DNA from: Chlorophyllum brunneum
Lineage: Eukaryota > Basidiomycota > Agaricomycetes > Agaricales > Agaricaceae
NCBI GenBank assembly: GCA_963576785.1
Contig: OY756143.1
Coordinates: forward strand, 2,108,001-2,172,000
Length of the DNA stretch: 64,000 nt
Reading direction: 5' to 3'
A program made the position numbers and the translations under genes. This document shows positions 9,918-22,600 of this stretch, one piece after another. Each line of letters begins with the position of its first letter. Position 1 is the first letter of the stretch. The notes under the pieces are model-generated. The model did not search any database. It had not been told where the DNA came from and worked only from the letters and a program-made list of their open reading frames with translations.

Positions 9918-11346
9918 ATGTGCGCGTCCTCCATGCTCTTACCCCCAGTACGCTCCGCCACTCGAACCCTCCGCTGTTCAACTGCCTTCACACTTTTTGC
10001 AGCATCGCCTTGCCGACGCTATGCTGCACAAAACGGTGCACACGAGACAACAGCCATCTCGGATTCCAAACCTCGGCCGAAGGCAACGACGTCCCTTCGG
10101 CGGTCTGCTTCGGCGTCGTTGCCCATCCGAGCAAACCCTACACCAACCCGGAGCGATATCCAACCCGTCTTTACTCTTGCAACTGCTGAACGCTATCTAC
10201 TCTCTCGCCTTCGCACCCATCCCGAACTCCCCGCTCGTTCCCAGACCCTTCACGAATCGTGGTGGATTCCTAAATGGAGGGGAAACGACGGGCGGGAAGG
10301 CGAGATCTTCGTGTTCTCTAATGGGAGCTACGTTTGCTGGGGCCTGGGAGAGCCGGACGCTTTGGCTTTCAAAGAACAGGTCATTGACAAGGCCCCCGGC
10401 TTGCAGGTCGCACCGTTGCGGGAAATGGAGGATGAAGAACTTGAATTTGTAGTGGACCCAATAGAGTATGTACCTCTAATTTTCTGGTTAACATTCAGAT
10501 TCAATGTCTGTGCCCAGGTCAACCCGCCTTCAGGGAGACCTTATCATTCTCGGCCAAACATCACCGCTCAGCGAGCCATCGCTATTACCGTCCAAGCTAC
10601 CACCCATGTCATTCCCCCCAGAAACCCTTCTTGCCCGGTACGCGTACTCACAGGCTCTCTCACGTTCCACTGCCCTGTCAGCACTAGAGGTGTCCTTGGA
10701 TGACTATCTGACGTCTATGGCCTTGCTGCCCCATTCTTTGGAACAGACAGGGAAACCTGGAATGGGCCGAACCCAGCTTATCAAGAAGCTGGGCCAACTC
10801 ATGAAGTTCAGACAAGGGTTGAACCTCAACAGAGAAAACTTTAGCGACGTACCTGATTTCTATTGGGCTGAACCCGAGCTAGAACGTGAGTGTTGATTTA
10901 GCCCTCCCCGTTGTTTTAATAACCAATCTCGCAGGGCACTTTAAGTCGTTGAGTGATGCATTAGAGGTCAAGGCACGGACGGCTTCTGTGAATGACAAGA
11001 TCACCTACGCAGCCGAGGTCAGAATTCTGTTTTGCATAATCTATGCGAGTCTCATTTGATACACTATCAGGCCCAGTCTGTCCTTCGCCAACTTTTAACA
11101 GAAGTATGGGCTGTATTTCTGGGTACCGTTCCACTGCTTACTCTCAATGCCTCAGTCATCATCTCACCGGATGGAACTGGTTATCATTGCACTAATCGCG
11201 GTCGAAGTTGTCATTGTAAGTACAGACAAGTTAGGCGTACTGAAGCTGTATAACTGACGGAGCTGTAGGCTTTGATTCGCGACGGCCCAGAATTATGGCA
11301 AATGTTTACTGGAAAAGGGGCGGAAGAACAAGATGAACGCCCGTAA
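9918..11346 (+). CDS. DUF155 (RMND1/Mrx10-type) mitochondrial protein
   Basis: Exons 9918-10465, 10518-10885, 10935-11017, 11071-11103, 11156-11215 and 11269-11346 give 389 aa in frame; introns are 49-53 nt. An upstream in-frame ATG at 9795 would add 41 residues. The N terminus (MCASSMLLPPVRSATRTLRC) is rich in Arg, Ser and Ala without acidic residues, as in mitochondrial targeting peptides. DUF155 hallmarks follow: FVFSNGSYVCWGLGEPDAL, the segment STRLQGDLIILG, ALSRSTALSALEVSLDDYL, the GLNLNRENFSDVPDFYWAEPELE-type block and a C-terminal hydrophobic helix LVIIALIAVEVVI. Relatives are human RMND1 and yeast Mrx10 (YDR282C), which act at the mitochondrial inner membrane and support mitochondrial translation. 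Rmd1/Rmd8-type paralogues exist too, but the leader favours the mitochondrial branch. Confidence 0.9.
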
Positions 11347-11464
11347 TCTATTTACATCCACACGCCCCACTCAAGCTCGACACCTTTCATTTGCACCCAT
11401 CTCAATGTATCAAGTTTAATCAGTTTCAGCGATGCACTTTCTCTAACAAACCTGCGTTATATCA

Positions 11465-12617
11465 TCAGAATGAAGGTATGCCGTTCGCTATATCAGAGGA
11501 GAGCCCTGGGTTGCCGATGATAGGAAGTTCGCCCGGGAAGCTGGCGTTCATCAAATCCGCCACCATCCTAGCATAAAACAATGATTATTGATACGTCCCT
11601 GAATGATCGAGTACTTGAGACCATACCTGCCGAATACAGTGGTTCCATTGACATTCAAATCTGTCAGAGATGGTGAGTTCGTTTCATGGTGACTTTTACG
11701 TCTGAGTTCCCTAAGCGCTCACGGGTATTATCGTCCGGAGTCCTGTTCAATCGATGGGCGGCATCGGAACCGATTGCTTCAACCTGGTATTGACTACATG
11801 TCATGAGGGCTTCCATGAATACAGTACACCATTCTTACATATTTAATCGAAGCAGCGTGCAGGTCCAGAAGATGCGTTCCCTGCTCTTGCGAGATCAAAA
11901 TGGTTTCTGGAATGTATCAACCTTCAGCTTCCCGAAATTCCAAAGGGGTTATAGAGAACACTCACGGTCCGCCCACGGTCCCAGCGTATCCGCAACGGTC
12001 CCGTCGGAATTGAAGCTTCTCCTCGTCAAGCTCGTTACAAGTACCGGTTCACCACCCACGGCCCTGACCTCCTTGACCATCTCGGTCAAGTTGGCACCCA
12101 TGGACTCTGGGGGGGCTATTTTCATATCATTGTGACCAAACTGAATCGTCACTAGTGTGCGACGGCCTTTTGCGACTTCACCTCGTACGGTCGCAAGTGA
12201 AATGTTCCAGAAGCTACGGAACACGCGTGTACACGGGATGGAAGTGGCGTGTCAGAGACTCCTGGCAGTGTGGAATGTTGACAATCGGATGATATCTGTT
12301 CACTTACCCGTTAGCAACAAAGGTCCCCGTCGTGGCTCCATTCTTTGCTGTGTTGATGCAAGGCGTACCTGTGGCTAAAGATGCAATGTTGCCTGTGATC
12401 TGTGACCCGCAGAACCCGTTTCCCCATCCTCCACTATTCGGCGTTGTCCTAAATGAAAAGATTTCAACTGTCATGGATCAAACTGCAAAGTACTATGCTG
12501 GAATCACCCATTTGCTGTCGTGCTGTCACCAACAAGAACGAAGGAGGTCGGTCCAATTGGAGAAGGCGCTGCTCCAACAGCGATAAGTAGGATAAGCTGT
12601 GTCAAAAGAAGTAACAT
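11465..12617 (-). CDS. Secreted SGNH hydrolase, CE12 rhamnogalacturonan acetylesterase-like
   Basis: Starts at 12617 with a signal peptide (MLLLLTQLILLIAVGAAPSP). The first catalytic block is VLVGDSTTANG (nucleophile serine in GDS). After an intron comes GGWGNGFCGSQITGN (block II glycine region), then VTIQFGHNDMKI (block III asparagine in GHND), a DLHAASIKYV segment, and the D-x-x-H pair DNTH formed across a splice junction near 11710. The protein ends VADLMNASFPGELPIIGN...SF with TGA at 11467-11465. All expected SGNH catalytic blocks are present, so the enzyme is probably active. CE12 enzymes remove acetyl groups from rhamnogalacturonan (pectin) or, in some members, xylan. It has six or seven short exons. 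It is convergent with the DUF155 gene. A TATATA sequence lies about 30 nt upstream of the start at 12646-12651. Plant cell wall debris is the likely substrate (inference). Confidence 0.88.
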
Positions 12618-12852
12618 CCCTTGACTCAGTTTGTGATTGCCTTCCTATATATCAGACAGCGGTTCCAAATCGTCTCCTCGGACCGCTGAGGGGGCCCGCT
12701 CTTTGATCGGCAAAAAAGCTCCGTCGGGTACAGTTTCACTGGGCAGGTGATGGTATATTCGGAACTCGCGGTAATATACACGTGAGATGCAGACCAGGGT
12801 CACCAGAAGTTCTTCAGAAGGATGCGAGCGCGCTGGTTTAAAAATATCGCTG

Positions 12853-15135
12853 TTAAAGATAGTAGCGATCCCCTAATAACACCCGCGCCATCAACAACCA
12901 TCGGAGGACTGTAGGAAGAAATCTCACCTATCTGTCCCATACCAGGTTGCATAACCCAGACCTTTCTCCCAACTCCGCCTGGGTTCGTGAGCTCATCTTG
13001 TACTCCTTCAAGCCACCCTTCTTCCATTTCATCATCCACCGCGGCGCAAACAATTTTCACTTCGGGGAACGCCCGTCGAAGGATAGATATACCCCCTCCG
13101 CGAGCAACGAGAAAAGCGACAAATACGATGTGATCTTCTCTAACACCATGATCCAGGAGGATGCGAATGGACATCAAGGCAGCGGCTCCTGTGCCAATCT
13201 GTCGTTTGTGGGTATACATGTGGGTCCAATGATTCACCCAAGTGAAGGGCTCACCTGAGCGTCAAGGAGGAAGACCCAAGTATTTTCCGCCGTATGCCGG
13301 TACCGCACTTGCGTGGGTAGCATAACCTGCAGGCACATAGGCTCTCCCGTGGCTGAGTTGGATTGAATCAATAAAGAACCCATAGGAACGTCACGAATAA
13401 CCCGCCGAAATCCCCGTTCTAGAGTCCCACCGCTAAAAATCAAATATTTCAGCGACACATGCTGATCATTAGGGCCAGTTCAACGCACGATCGTTGGATG
13501 CACACACCACATAGATGCTAGAGAAGAGTTATCAGCTCTGTAACAACACATTGTGCGACGAACATCTTTACCATTACATCGAGTTGCTTGCCGGGGGCTT
13601 CTGCCCCTATTGGCGTCACTATAGTCCTCGGTACATATGGTAGATGTTGTAGCGCGTGTTCAACCAAAAGTGTTGATAGACGGTCAACAAAGAAGACGAA
13701 ATCCTGGCGGGCGCACCCCCTATTTCGTAGGATGGTAAGAATACCCTGTCGTACTTCCGTGAGTTCTACAAGTTATGCCAGTAAGCACTTGGTAAGGAAC
13801 CTGGAGCTGAGGAGTGCTGTGCAAAACGGTCAAATTGAGTTCTTCGAGAGTAGGGGGTGGGGTGGATGATCCAGATCTTGATTTGATGTAGAGGCGAGGA
13901 ATAGCCATCTTTTCCCGGAACTGGTTTGAACGATCCTGGAGTTGGCGTCTTACATGCGTGCAGATGAGTTCGATAGCAACTGCATTGTTAGATCCCGGGA
14001 CAATCTGTGGTTTACGGTGAAGATTACTCGCAAATACCTTGGTTAGCACTCACAATATCAGCATGAGAAGCTGTGGGTCGGACAAAGTTGTCGTAGGAGG
14101 GCTTCACAAAACGAAGATATCTGTTCGTGGATCAGACTGGGGTTCTATCTCACACCCTGAAACATAGCTCGTACTGGTCTAAGATTCCCTCGACGCTGCG
14201 ACCACGCTCCTTGATATCTCTCTTGATTCGTCGAGCGAGCATCAGGTCAGAATCACATTGCACAAAGATCTTTGTGGGGGAGGCTTAGAAAAAATAAGTA
14301 GGGGATGATGGCTACCTGCCTTGAGATCATACAAGACCCGCAATGCTGGATCATGTAGAGCTAGAATTCCTTCCGCTGCGATAGAAATTAACAGTCGATC
14401 CCAGGCTAGGGGTCGCACAGGACATACCGATGACGACGTTAGCGCCGTATAAATATTTAGTTTCTTCAAGACGCTGGTGTTCCGCAAAGGAGTAGACCGG
14501 GATATTTGACTGCTTGCATTCCTTGAGATCTGCTAGGCACTGGTCGGTGTAAGCTTAAGTAAATCTCCCAAACCACGTCGACACCCACGGCTGCAAACCT
14601 AGGCACATCGATAGCATCAGGGTGGTCGAAGTCAAGCATGTTAGCATGAGCCAGAACCAGTTCCTCTGGTGTGTGATGTTTATAAAAACTATCCTAAATA
14701 AATATCGATTAGCACAGAAGCAGAATGTTGTTGGCAATGACTTACTTGCGACAGGATAATTACTGTGGGGATGGACCCTAGTGCACGGACTATCTCTCGA
14801 GCTACATGGGTCTGATGCACTGATAGCTTTCGCATTGCTACACTCGAAACGAACTTTGAATACCGACCTTTCCGCTGGCGGAGCCTCCTAAGAAAGAGTG
14901 AGTAAGATGGATTGTCAATAGACTGATACACACACCAGCAACACCAATCACGAACGCGTCTCCTATACGGGTGCCGTCCTCTCCGTACCTGAGGTCCATT
15001 CGGGCTGATGAGTACATGAACAACCCCACAGGAAGGCATATACCAAGGGGGCCGTCCATGGGAGACCAGCACAGTGTTCTTCTTGGGCTGGAAGAGTTTC
15101 AGATCCCTCCCGGGAGGGATCGGAGATGTGGACAT
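12853..15135 (-). CDS. Uridine/cytidine kinase - uracil phosphoribosyltransferase fusion
   Basis: N-terminal uridine kinase: VIGVAGGSASGKT (Walker A, split by an intron), [54 protein letters not shown], the YLYGANVVI block, [18 protein letters not shown], then [20 protein letters not shown] middle [15 protein letters not shown] block leads into the UPRT-like domain: [75 protein letters not shown] and stop. This is the layout of human UCKL1 and fungal Urk1/Fur1-like fusions: the kinase phosphorylates uridine and cytidine, and the UPRT half would convert uracil plus PRPP to UMP. The PRPP loop reads GTGAAA instead of the bacterial ATGGT/SA form, as in UCKL1-type proteins, so UPRT activity is uncertain. 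Many short introns. Start at 15135 ([11 protein letters not shown]); 15180 (MSAQLLKHV) is the alternative. Confidence 0.9.
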
Positions 15136-15753
15136 GGTCGATGGACCACTCAGGACGTGTTTGAGGAGCTGTGCAGACATTGCGCTGGCAGTGTGGGTGT
15201 GATTGGGGGAATGTGGACGGCAACCATGTCGTGAATAGCAACTAAATGGACGCAAGGTTCGACCACATGGTCGAGATCAATCAGGGCTTATAATTAGGGT
15301 CACTCCTCCCCCCACAAATCGTTTTCCTCATCAGCTATTCGGACCATAGACGAAAGGGACACAAAGGTATGAAAGGTTTCACAGCCAAAACACAGCGGTA
15401 GCTAGCTGACTGACGCAACAGTTAATTCAGTGCCTGTTCGTTACCATCAGTGCTCATCGGCAGGAAGCTCGCAGCCAATCATACCAGGTCTCATCAAGCC
15501 GTGCTCATCGAAGCATCAGGCGTCGCCAACTACCAGTCCTGTTGACATTACGACAGGGGAATACAAGGTCGCGCACATAGGTAGGGTCGGTCAGCAGGGG
15601 GTGACACTTTAATGGCCCCCGCCCTTCACCGATATTCCAAAATGTATAAATTCTGGGGACATCTGGCGAAACGACTCCAGCAATCATTTCTCCTGATATT
15701 GTCGCGAGCGACAGTTCAGCTCTCTTTTATTTCCCTCAATCACCTTTTGAATC
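15136..15753. other. Divergent intergenic stretch
   Basis: Between the uridine kinase-UPRT and the lactonase-like gene. Apart from the TATA-like element at 15645 I see no feature. Confidence 0.4.
15645..15650 (+). promoter_or_regulatory. TATA-like box upstream of the lactonase-like gene
   Basis: TATAAA lies 104 nt before the ATG at 15754, a plausible core-promoter distance in fungi. It is assigned by sequence and position only. Confidence 0.4.
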
Positions 15754-17427
15754 ATGCAGTTTGGCTTGGTACCGGTTATCCTGTCCGTTTTATTGGCTTG
15801 CAATGGCGCTCCTACTAGTCCTGCGCCATCTCAATCCGTCAAGAATATGGGTTCCTCCAAAGGAAGTTCCGTTGGTGCGGCGTATTGTGAGCGTGCTCCC
15901 CTTTACCAAGCGCTCTTTCTTATACCATTCTCCATCCAGTTATCACAAATGAGCCCGACGGCAACTTTATCGTAGCCGCAGACATAGCGTCTGACGGTAA
16001 GCTGGTGAGATACAAGCTTTGAATAGTAGTATCCAATCAATCATTAATCGAACCTTTGGTCATCACAGAACCTGAGAAGGGCTATTGATGCGGGGGGGCT
16101 TGGTGCCCACGGTCAAGCTGATGACAATGGCCCCGATCCATTGTTCAGCCAAGGTTCAATCAAAGCTTCCAGCACCGGAAATGTTCTCGTCACCGTCAAC
16201 GTTAGTAAAAATCCTCTTGTACCTCCTCGCTTTCTGAAATCATCATCCAGCCAGGTTCCAATACACTTTCGGTCTTTCAGATCAACCCAAGTGATCCGAC
16301 CGATATCAAGATGATGGGAAAGCCTGTATCTAGTGGTGGCGAGTTTCCTCTCTCCGTTACGCTGAACAAAGCCGGAACTGTGGCTTGTGCCATAAATGGA
16401 GGTGCAGTCAATGGTGTCAGGTAAAATAACCGCGGTCTCTGTCATCACGATCTTCATGTTAATTTCGTTGCGTCTCCAGTTGCTATTTCATCGACCAACA
16501 GAAGGGCTTGGTGCCGATCCAAAACACTGTTCGTCCCCTTGGGTTGAACCAGACGACCCCTGCGACCGGACCGGCTGGCAGTGCCAGCCAAATTGTCTTC
16601 ACTGAGGATGGCAAGCAGCTCGTAGCATCAGTCAAAGGCGTGCCTCCACAGCCTGGTTTCTTCGCTGTTTGGGATGTTCAGGACAACGGATCGCTCTCTG
16701 AAAACTTTCGGTCCATCCCACCGGCTCAAGGCGGATTGCTCCCCTTCTCCATGACTGTGATCCCAGGAAAGACCGCAATCCTCGCAACAGATGCTGGCCT
16801 CGGTTTCGACATCCTTGATCTGGCAGCCTTGGGTAATCCTCAAGGGCAGAACGCCACCAAGGGTGATCGGTCTTCCGCAAACGCGATCGAAGGACAAGTC
16901 GCGACTTGCTGGTCAACGTTCAGTCCAAGCACCGGAAGTTTCTACCTCACTGATATCGGGACATCCACTATTACCGAAGTCGCTATGGATGACAATCTGG
17001 TCCCGAAAATTGTTCAGGTTGGTATCTTTTTTTTTCCGTAGCTCTCGGGGCCAGCTTAAAACTGCTCCACAGCAATACCCCCAAACCCAGCAGTCCGCGA
17101 CGATTGATCTCGACATCGCATCTGTCACCAACAAGGAGTAAGCATTACCTATCAGATCTACTCGGTTGGTCATCAACGAGGCTCATATGCGATGACTAGT
17201 TTCCTATACGTTCTCGCTGCTAACGCAACGGCTGTAGACGTCCTGTCGTTGGATGGGCCTGGTCAAGCCAGTAGTATACAGACACTTGACATTTCAGGTC
17301 CTGCCCGCAGTGCTGGCTTACAGATTCGTAAGCCCCCCTCCCCTTCAACATCTGTTACCAGTTTTCTAACTATCGAACACTAGATGGTAACAATCTCCAA
17401 GGGATGACTGTGTTCCTCAGGAAATAG
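15754..17427 (+). CDS. Secreted lactonase-type (YbhE/PF10282-like) beta-propeller protein
   Basis: Begins with a signal peptide (MQFGLVPVILSVLLACNGAP) followed by a Ser/Pro-rich linker. The mature part, about 350 aa, shows repeated propeller blades: ITNEPDGNFIVAADIASDGK, AGGLGAHGQADDNGPDPLFS, NTLSVFQINPSDPTDIKMM, SVTLNKAGTVACAINGG, and later QIVFTEDGKQLVASVKG and SFYLTDIGTSTITEVAMDD. This matches fungal secreted relatives of 6-phosphogluconolactonase and 3-carboxymuconate cyclase (seven-bladed). The enzymatic role of the secreted fungal members is not established, so I give no substrate. Introns are short; the last exon ends HGNNLQGMTVFLRK with TAG at 17425-17427. NQT and NAT sites in the mature chain fit passage through the secretory route. 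It stands alone between a divergent kinase gene and a convergent RhoGEF gene. Confidence 0.88.
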
Positions 17428-17740
17428 ACCAGTCATCGCCCCTTTTAAGAGTGGTTGACCAGCCTTCGTTCATGATTCATCATTTGTAGATCTTTTTACT
17501 GTCACTCTTTTACCATTCGTGTCTGTCCTTATGAGCAATTAAGATGCAAATCACGCCTCCAATGTGCTGTGAGTGTTTTCGACCTCAGTGATCTGCGACC
17601 GACCCGGGCACTGACTTCGTCCCCCACCGCGCGGTGGTGGTGGATGTCGCACAATTCAAAACTTATCTATTTCTAGACGGTCGCATCACATATCGGATAG
17701 ATCAAGTCCAAGTTTCATCAATCAAAAGATTCAGTGTTCC
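17428..17740. other. Convergent intergenic stretch
   Basis: Between the 3' ends of the lactonase-like and RhoGEF genes. Nothing recognised. Confidence 0.4.
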
Positions 17741-20700
17741 TCACATATCCCATTCTGCCCACATAACTGGCTCTGCAAGAGCTGGGGTCTGAGGGATATA
17801 TTCTACAGTTTCCACAAGCTCCACGAGCTTGTCAGCAGAGCTGCCATCTTTGCTATCTCTGTCGCCTCTCATGGCTACCAAGATGCGATCGTCTTTATCG
17901 TTTGCTGAGAATCCGCTGTGCATCAGTCTCACGTCTAGTCCTTCGATTACCTGAACAATCCTCCCGGTTGCGACGTTCCTGATTTCAATAAACTGTGAAG
18001 ACACAAGCACGACGTGTTTTCCGCGGTGGGCAAAACCGCTGGCCGGGGTTTCCCATCTGATGTACCCACATGAGCGGCTTGGAATGCCTTGTTTGGTAAT
18101 ATAACACCCGATCACTAGAGGCTCCCAAGGTCAAACGATTGACCACAAGATGAAACAAGACCTACTGTCATATATCACTAAAAGCTCATTAGCGTCAACA
18201 CGGATAAGGCCCAGAGGCTTTGCGTTGCTGATACGGTCTTTTAGGATTGACATCGGCAAGCTGGACATAACATCTTGCAAGTCGGGAATCACGGTCACCG
18301 CTGACCGAGCAAGACTATAGTCGTAATGTAGCAGTGAGTCACAATGGACGGGAGAGTCGGATGAGTCAGGCATACTTGGTTGGATCTGCAATCACGATCC
18401 CATCTTGAGTGCATATTGCAATATTCTTGGTCAAGGCAACAATATCAAATGCATCACGCGGAATGAAGCCCGGCTTCAAAAAAAGAATCAGATCGTAAAT
18501 ATATAGGGATCTAAGTTCGTACCTCGCCATAGGGCCTGAATGAGAGAAGCCTCCCGTTTTTCTGGCTCCGTGAAATGATCTCCGTTTCGGCTCGCCCAAT
18601 GGCTTCCATGATGTGAAGTGTAAGTGTAGTACTGAGACGTCGTTTGATTGCATATATGACTAGATATAATCAGCAAGCAGTTAGCTAAGACTCAGAGGTG
18701 TGGCTTTTGATTACTTACCCATCGCTCTCCCGTTGACGTGCACACATTTACAATGCGAAATGTTTGATTCACCGCCGCTTATTCTTTCCATCGACGCATC
18801 TAGCACCTCCCGCGTAGTTTGATCCAGGGCCAAGCGTGCCAAAAGTTCCAAAGAGTATGATACCACGGTCAGCTCGGAATGAACAATGAATAAATTGAAA
18901 ACTTTGTCTCCATGCGTTTGGAGTGCCGCCATATATTTCGGATTTGGGTAGGTAAAAGCCCTCTTGAAAGCTTTGGTGGAGAGTCATGTTCACAATTTTT
19001 CAAAGAAGCATAGCAACAGGTTTTACGGACCTTCATGGCCAGCTATAGAAACGAAAATACCAGTCGGACACCCCACAGCCAGGAATCTACGGCCCGTGAT
19101 AGCTTGCAGGAAAAAAAACTTGATGGACAATGACAACCGAATACAAACAAACTTACAGAAGGGAACGGCGGACGTGATTCTTCCAGTGGATCCCGGTGTC
19201 ATAGGCGATACTGTGATCTGGTTCGAGACGCGAAAGAAGCGACTCGAGATGTTCTGCGGATCGAACCACTGTATCGCTGTTAGCAAATGCAAACCCGACC
19301 GACTGATCCCACCCCAACCTTGCTTGAATCCTCTCTCACCCGGTGCACAGCAATTGATTCCGAGAGTACAGAATTCCACTTGCGGCGCTGTGTTTCCGAT
19401 GTCACATACAATGTATAGCGCCGAGTGGAGCGGCTTGATGCGTGGTAAATAGTGAAGGGAAAGACTGGTACCGACTGCGACCGCAAGGAGTCCAACAGTC
19501 TTTCCTTCCGCGAATCGGAGGCTTCGTCAAAACTCCCGAGCCTCAGGAATGATAAGTGGATGGGCTAAATGATTATCAGAACCACATCAATTGTTTAGAG
19601 CGCTTAACCCACCCGTGATGTGAGATGTCTAGCGATGGAGCTATTTAATCGCTTTTCCTCTTTCGTGAGCAGAACTATGGAACGTGTAAGCACTGAGTGA
19701 CAGCATTGGTGAATGCTACCAACGGTAATTATCCAAAAGCGATGCGACGAGGTCATCCCAATCATGAAAGCCGGTTTCAGATCTAGTTCTTCTTGCAACT
19801 GGGCTCGAGTGAATGAGCGTACGGCTTTGGTCGTAGAGATCCATATCCTTGAAGATTTTGTCAAATGAGTACCCCAAAGTATATAAAAATTGAAAACAGC
19901 CCACGATGATCTCGCCTTTTTGATATATAAGGCTTTCGCAAAGGGCCCAAAATTTAACCTTGCTCTCAGCCGCTTCGATTCCGGGCTGAGTACTCTTGAT
20001 ACAATCATTAAGGATCCTCAGAATCAGGGGCAGAGTCTCCAGATCGGGATGCTCGAAATCTTTTTCAGTAGATTTTAGAACCTCTTCCAGCAGCAAGCTC
20101 AACCGAGGTAGTCTAGTGACAGGACGAGATAAAAAGGTGATAAGATCACGCTTGCGAACCCGAGAATCGTTAGAGATCGTCTGCAAGTACTGTTCGTAGG
20201 CACGATTGCGTTTGAGCTCCTTTCTATGGTATGACTCGGCTAGAGGATAATGTTTAATATAGGCTTCATAAGCAGATCGAAATTCTGCTCTGATTGTCTC
20301 TTTTGAGCTGATTGTCAACACCTTCCTATAGATTACAACCCAACACTGACCATCGAGTATGATATCCGCTACAGTCTGCAGGATCGGGTGTTGCTCGCGC
20401 TGACGTGTAAACAGCGACTTCAGCAAATGTTGGTGAAGACCCCTGATTTCATGGAGGTTCCCGAAAACGTCATCGATGAAACCAGGTAACCTTCTTTCAG
20501 GAATGATTGGGGGTCGCGCATCGCGGAGACCATCAACAAATAGCTATGACTCGATACTTCAAGGCCCTGAAATACAATCTGCAAACAGTACAGGGTCCTC
20601 ACCTGTTGAATGAGCTCCAAGTCAAGAACGTAATCACGTTCGCCCTTAATAATCTCAAATATAACAGACTGCCTTCGGACTTCCTTTTTTCCTAAGACCT

Positions 20701-21384
20701 CCTGAGCTTCTTTGGGGACTAGTCGGTGCCACTCCTGGTCTTCATCTCTCAGTTTGTCGTCCTGAAAACGGTGTAAGGTATCATCTGAACTGAGACTATC
20801 AACGTGTCACTTTTAGGTACGCTTTAATTTAGGGGGGAAGGCCTACTTATTAGTTGAAAGATCTAGTGATAACTTCTCTGATCCTTCGTCTCTGAACTGA
20901 AACAATTCAACAATTGTCACAAAGAGGCTGATGGATCAAAGCGGACCTCGGGATAGTGCTTGTTTTCACCCATCTGCTGATAAGATGGTAGCTTGGAGCC
21001 CACATGGCGGACCGGAACGGATGATCGGGGTAGTCTGTTCAGTTCACTAGCGCTATGCCGATGGTGAAGGCTCCGAGGCGAAACATGCAGACTAGAGAAA
21101 TCAGCTCCTGGCGGTCGCAGGAGCTGTGAGTTTGGAAACGCCATCGAGGCATCCAAGCCGGTTGGGACGATATCTGGGGTTTCAGAGGTGTGATATGGAG
21201 GAACGTTCATAGATTGAACACGAGGTCGAGGTCTATTCTGAGGATCATCCCAAGGGTTAGGCAGAGACAGATTGGGTGTAGGGGACGATGAGTCTGTGCT
21301 GGTTGGAAAGGGTGTGCTCCCGTATGCGGGAGGGCGCGGCCTTGCCAAACTGGTGAGCGGTCGGCGCGAATGCTGTTGGTCCAT
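17741..21384 (-). CDS. Rho1 guanine nucleotide exchange factor (DH-PH-CNH, Rom2-like)
   Basis: Starts at 21384 (MDQQHSRRPLTSLARPRPPA), or at 21408. The N terminus is Pro/Ser-rich and likely disordered. The DH domain begins near 20690 (RQSVIFEIIKGERDYVLDLE) and continues with LKSLFTRQREQHPILQTVAD, FRSAYEAYIKHYPLAESYH, DLITFLSRPVTRLPRLSLLL and KDFEHPDLETLPLILRILND. A PH domain follows (19650-19280: PIHLSFLRLGSFDEASDSR, FPFTIYHASSRSTRRYTLYV). The rest to 17741 is a citron-homology (CNH) domain (AITGRRFLAVGCPTGIFVSI, GYIRWETPASGFAHRGKHVV). In yeast such GEFs activate Rho1 at the plasma membrane for cell-wall integrity and polarity. The DEP domain that Rom1/Rom2 carry before DH is not visible; the gap between the disordered part and DH is too short for one. 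About 10 exons. Confidence 0.87.
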
Positions 21385-21408
21385 GGCCAGAATAACTGTT
21401 GTCTTCAT

Positions 21409-22600
21409 GATGACCCTGGGAAAATATATGGTTTGACCCCTGTCAGATCTTAGATAAGTCCAGCTATCTGGCCTGCCAAAGTATCACAACCTTTGTAACT
21501 CGGGGAAATCTCTTTGGTGCCGGTAGCCGTTCCAGTATTGTCCGGTCACTGAGACGATTCGGTCGAACCCATCGGCCAATAAGGGCTGCAAACCGCTGGT
21601 ACGCAGTTGATTTGCACACAGGAAGTATCCTATGTTGATTCATTACAGTCCCGTCCCTAGGATGTATCAATCTCATGATCCGCTTATCGTGCTCAGGCTA
21701 CTCACATTCTTTAATTGACATATGTCGCGACCAATGCAACGCCCAATGGAGCCCGAAAACGAGTTGATGTCTTGACTCAATCATTTCATCGCATTGCGTG
21801 ATTCTCAAACGAGCAACAGCGAGCTCCTCGCAAAATGCGGAAGGATAAAAAGCCTCCACTTGTCAAAGCTCTTTCCTCACATCGCCAGGATCCTCAAGTC
21901 ATAGTCAAGAATATGTGTAATTACAGACAGTCAGTTTACAACGCGTCGCTTTCGATCGTGACACCATCTGACACTTCCGCAGTGTTAATAGGCACTTCAC
22001 GTGTGGCCATGTCGTTGTTCTGGTGCGGAAACCTGTCGCCTTCGCTGTCATCCTGTCTAACGTAGCCCGTACCATCAGCCAGACGAATTGGTCAGTGTTT
22101 TGTTTCCGAGGACCTAGTCGTACCCACCCTTACCAAACTTCCAGAATGTGTGCTACACTACCACTTGCAAGTTCAGTCCCAATCACCCCCAGGATTGCAA
22201 GCCCCCTACGTGTTCCCGAACTTGCTGGCAAATGTACGTGTCGCCTGGTGACGCATATAATCGTTTTACATATCATTATTTCTGACGAGCGCCACATTCA
22301 CAGCCGACGCCAACCCGAACAGTACAGTGAGTTGTTGCTGCTCCTTGTATCCAGCCGAGGACCTCAACTGATGATATCAGCACTTCACACCAACGGACCC
22401 TGCCCTGCATGCATGTAATCCAACTACGGAATCAATTCCGAAGAGCACTACTCTTCACTGCCACTGTCCCGGTATTGCCAACCACCGTATCTTCACATCA
22501 ATTAACTCGTCTGGCCTTCTTCGCTGCTGAACCGAGTTAGCCGCAGCGTGTATGCCCGGTTTCGTATTTATTTATTTATTTGTTATGTAGCGTATAGTAA
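21409..22600. other. Upstream of RhoGEF; possible small spliced gene, not established
   Basis: Contains convincing short intron-like pieces on the plus strand: gtcagt near 22089 to cttccag near 22144, gtacgt near 22236 to cattcacag near 22308, and gtgagt near 22334 to tatcag near 22380. One frame of the exon at 22145-22235 is Cys-rich (CYTTTCKFS, QDCKPPTCSRTC). I could not build a start codon, signal peptide and in-phase chain, so no gene is called. Confidence 0.25.

Noticed and set aside
9850..10452. 200-aa second frame over the DUF155 gene
   Set aside because: Out of frame with the conserved DUF155 motifs; a shadow of the real exon.
21464..21676. Minus-strand frame as a 5' exon of RhoGEF
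   Set aside because: No convincing donor joining it to the start at 21384, and no domain match.
22023..22418. 131-aa plus-strand frame as a CFEM or hydrophobin gene
   Set aside because: Cysteine spacing does not fit CFEM or hydrophobin patterns and the frame starts with GTG; probable introns run through it.
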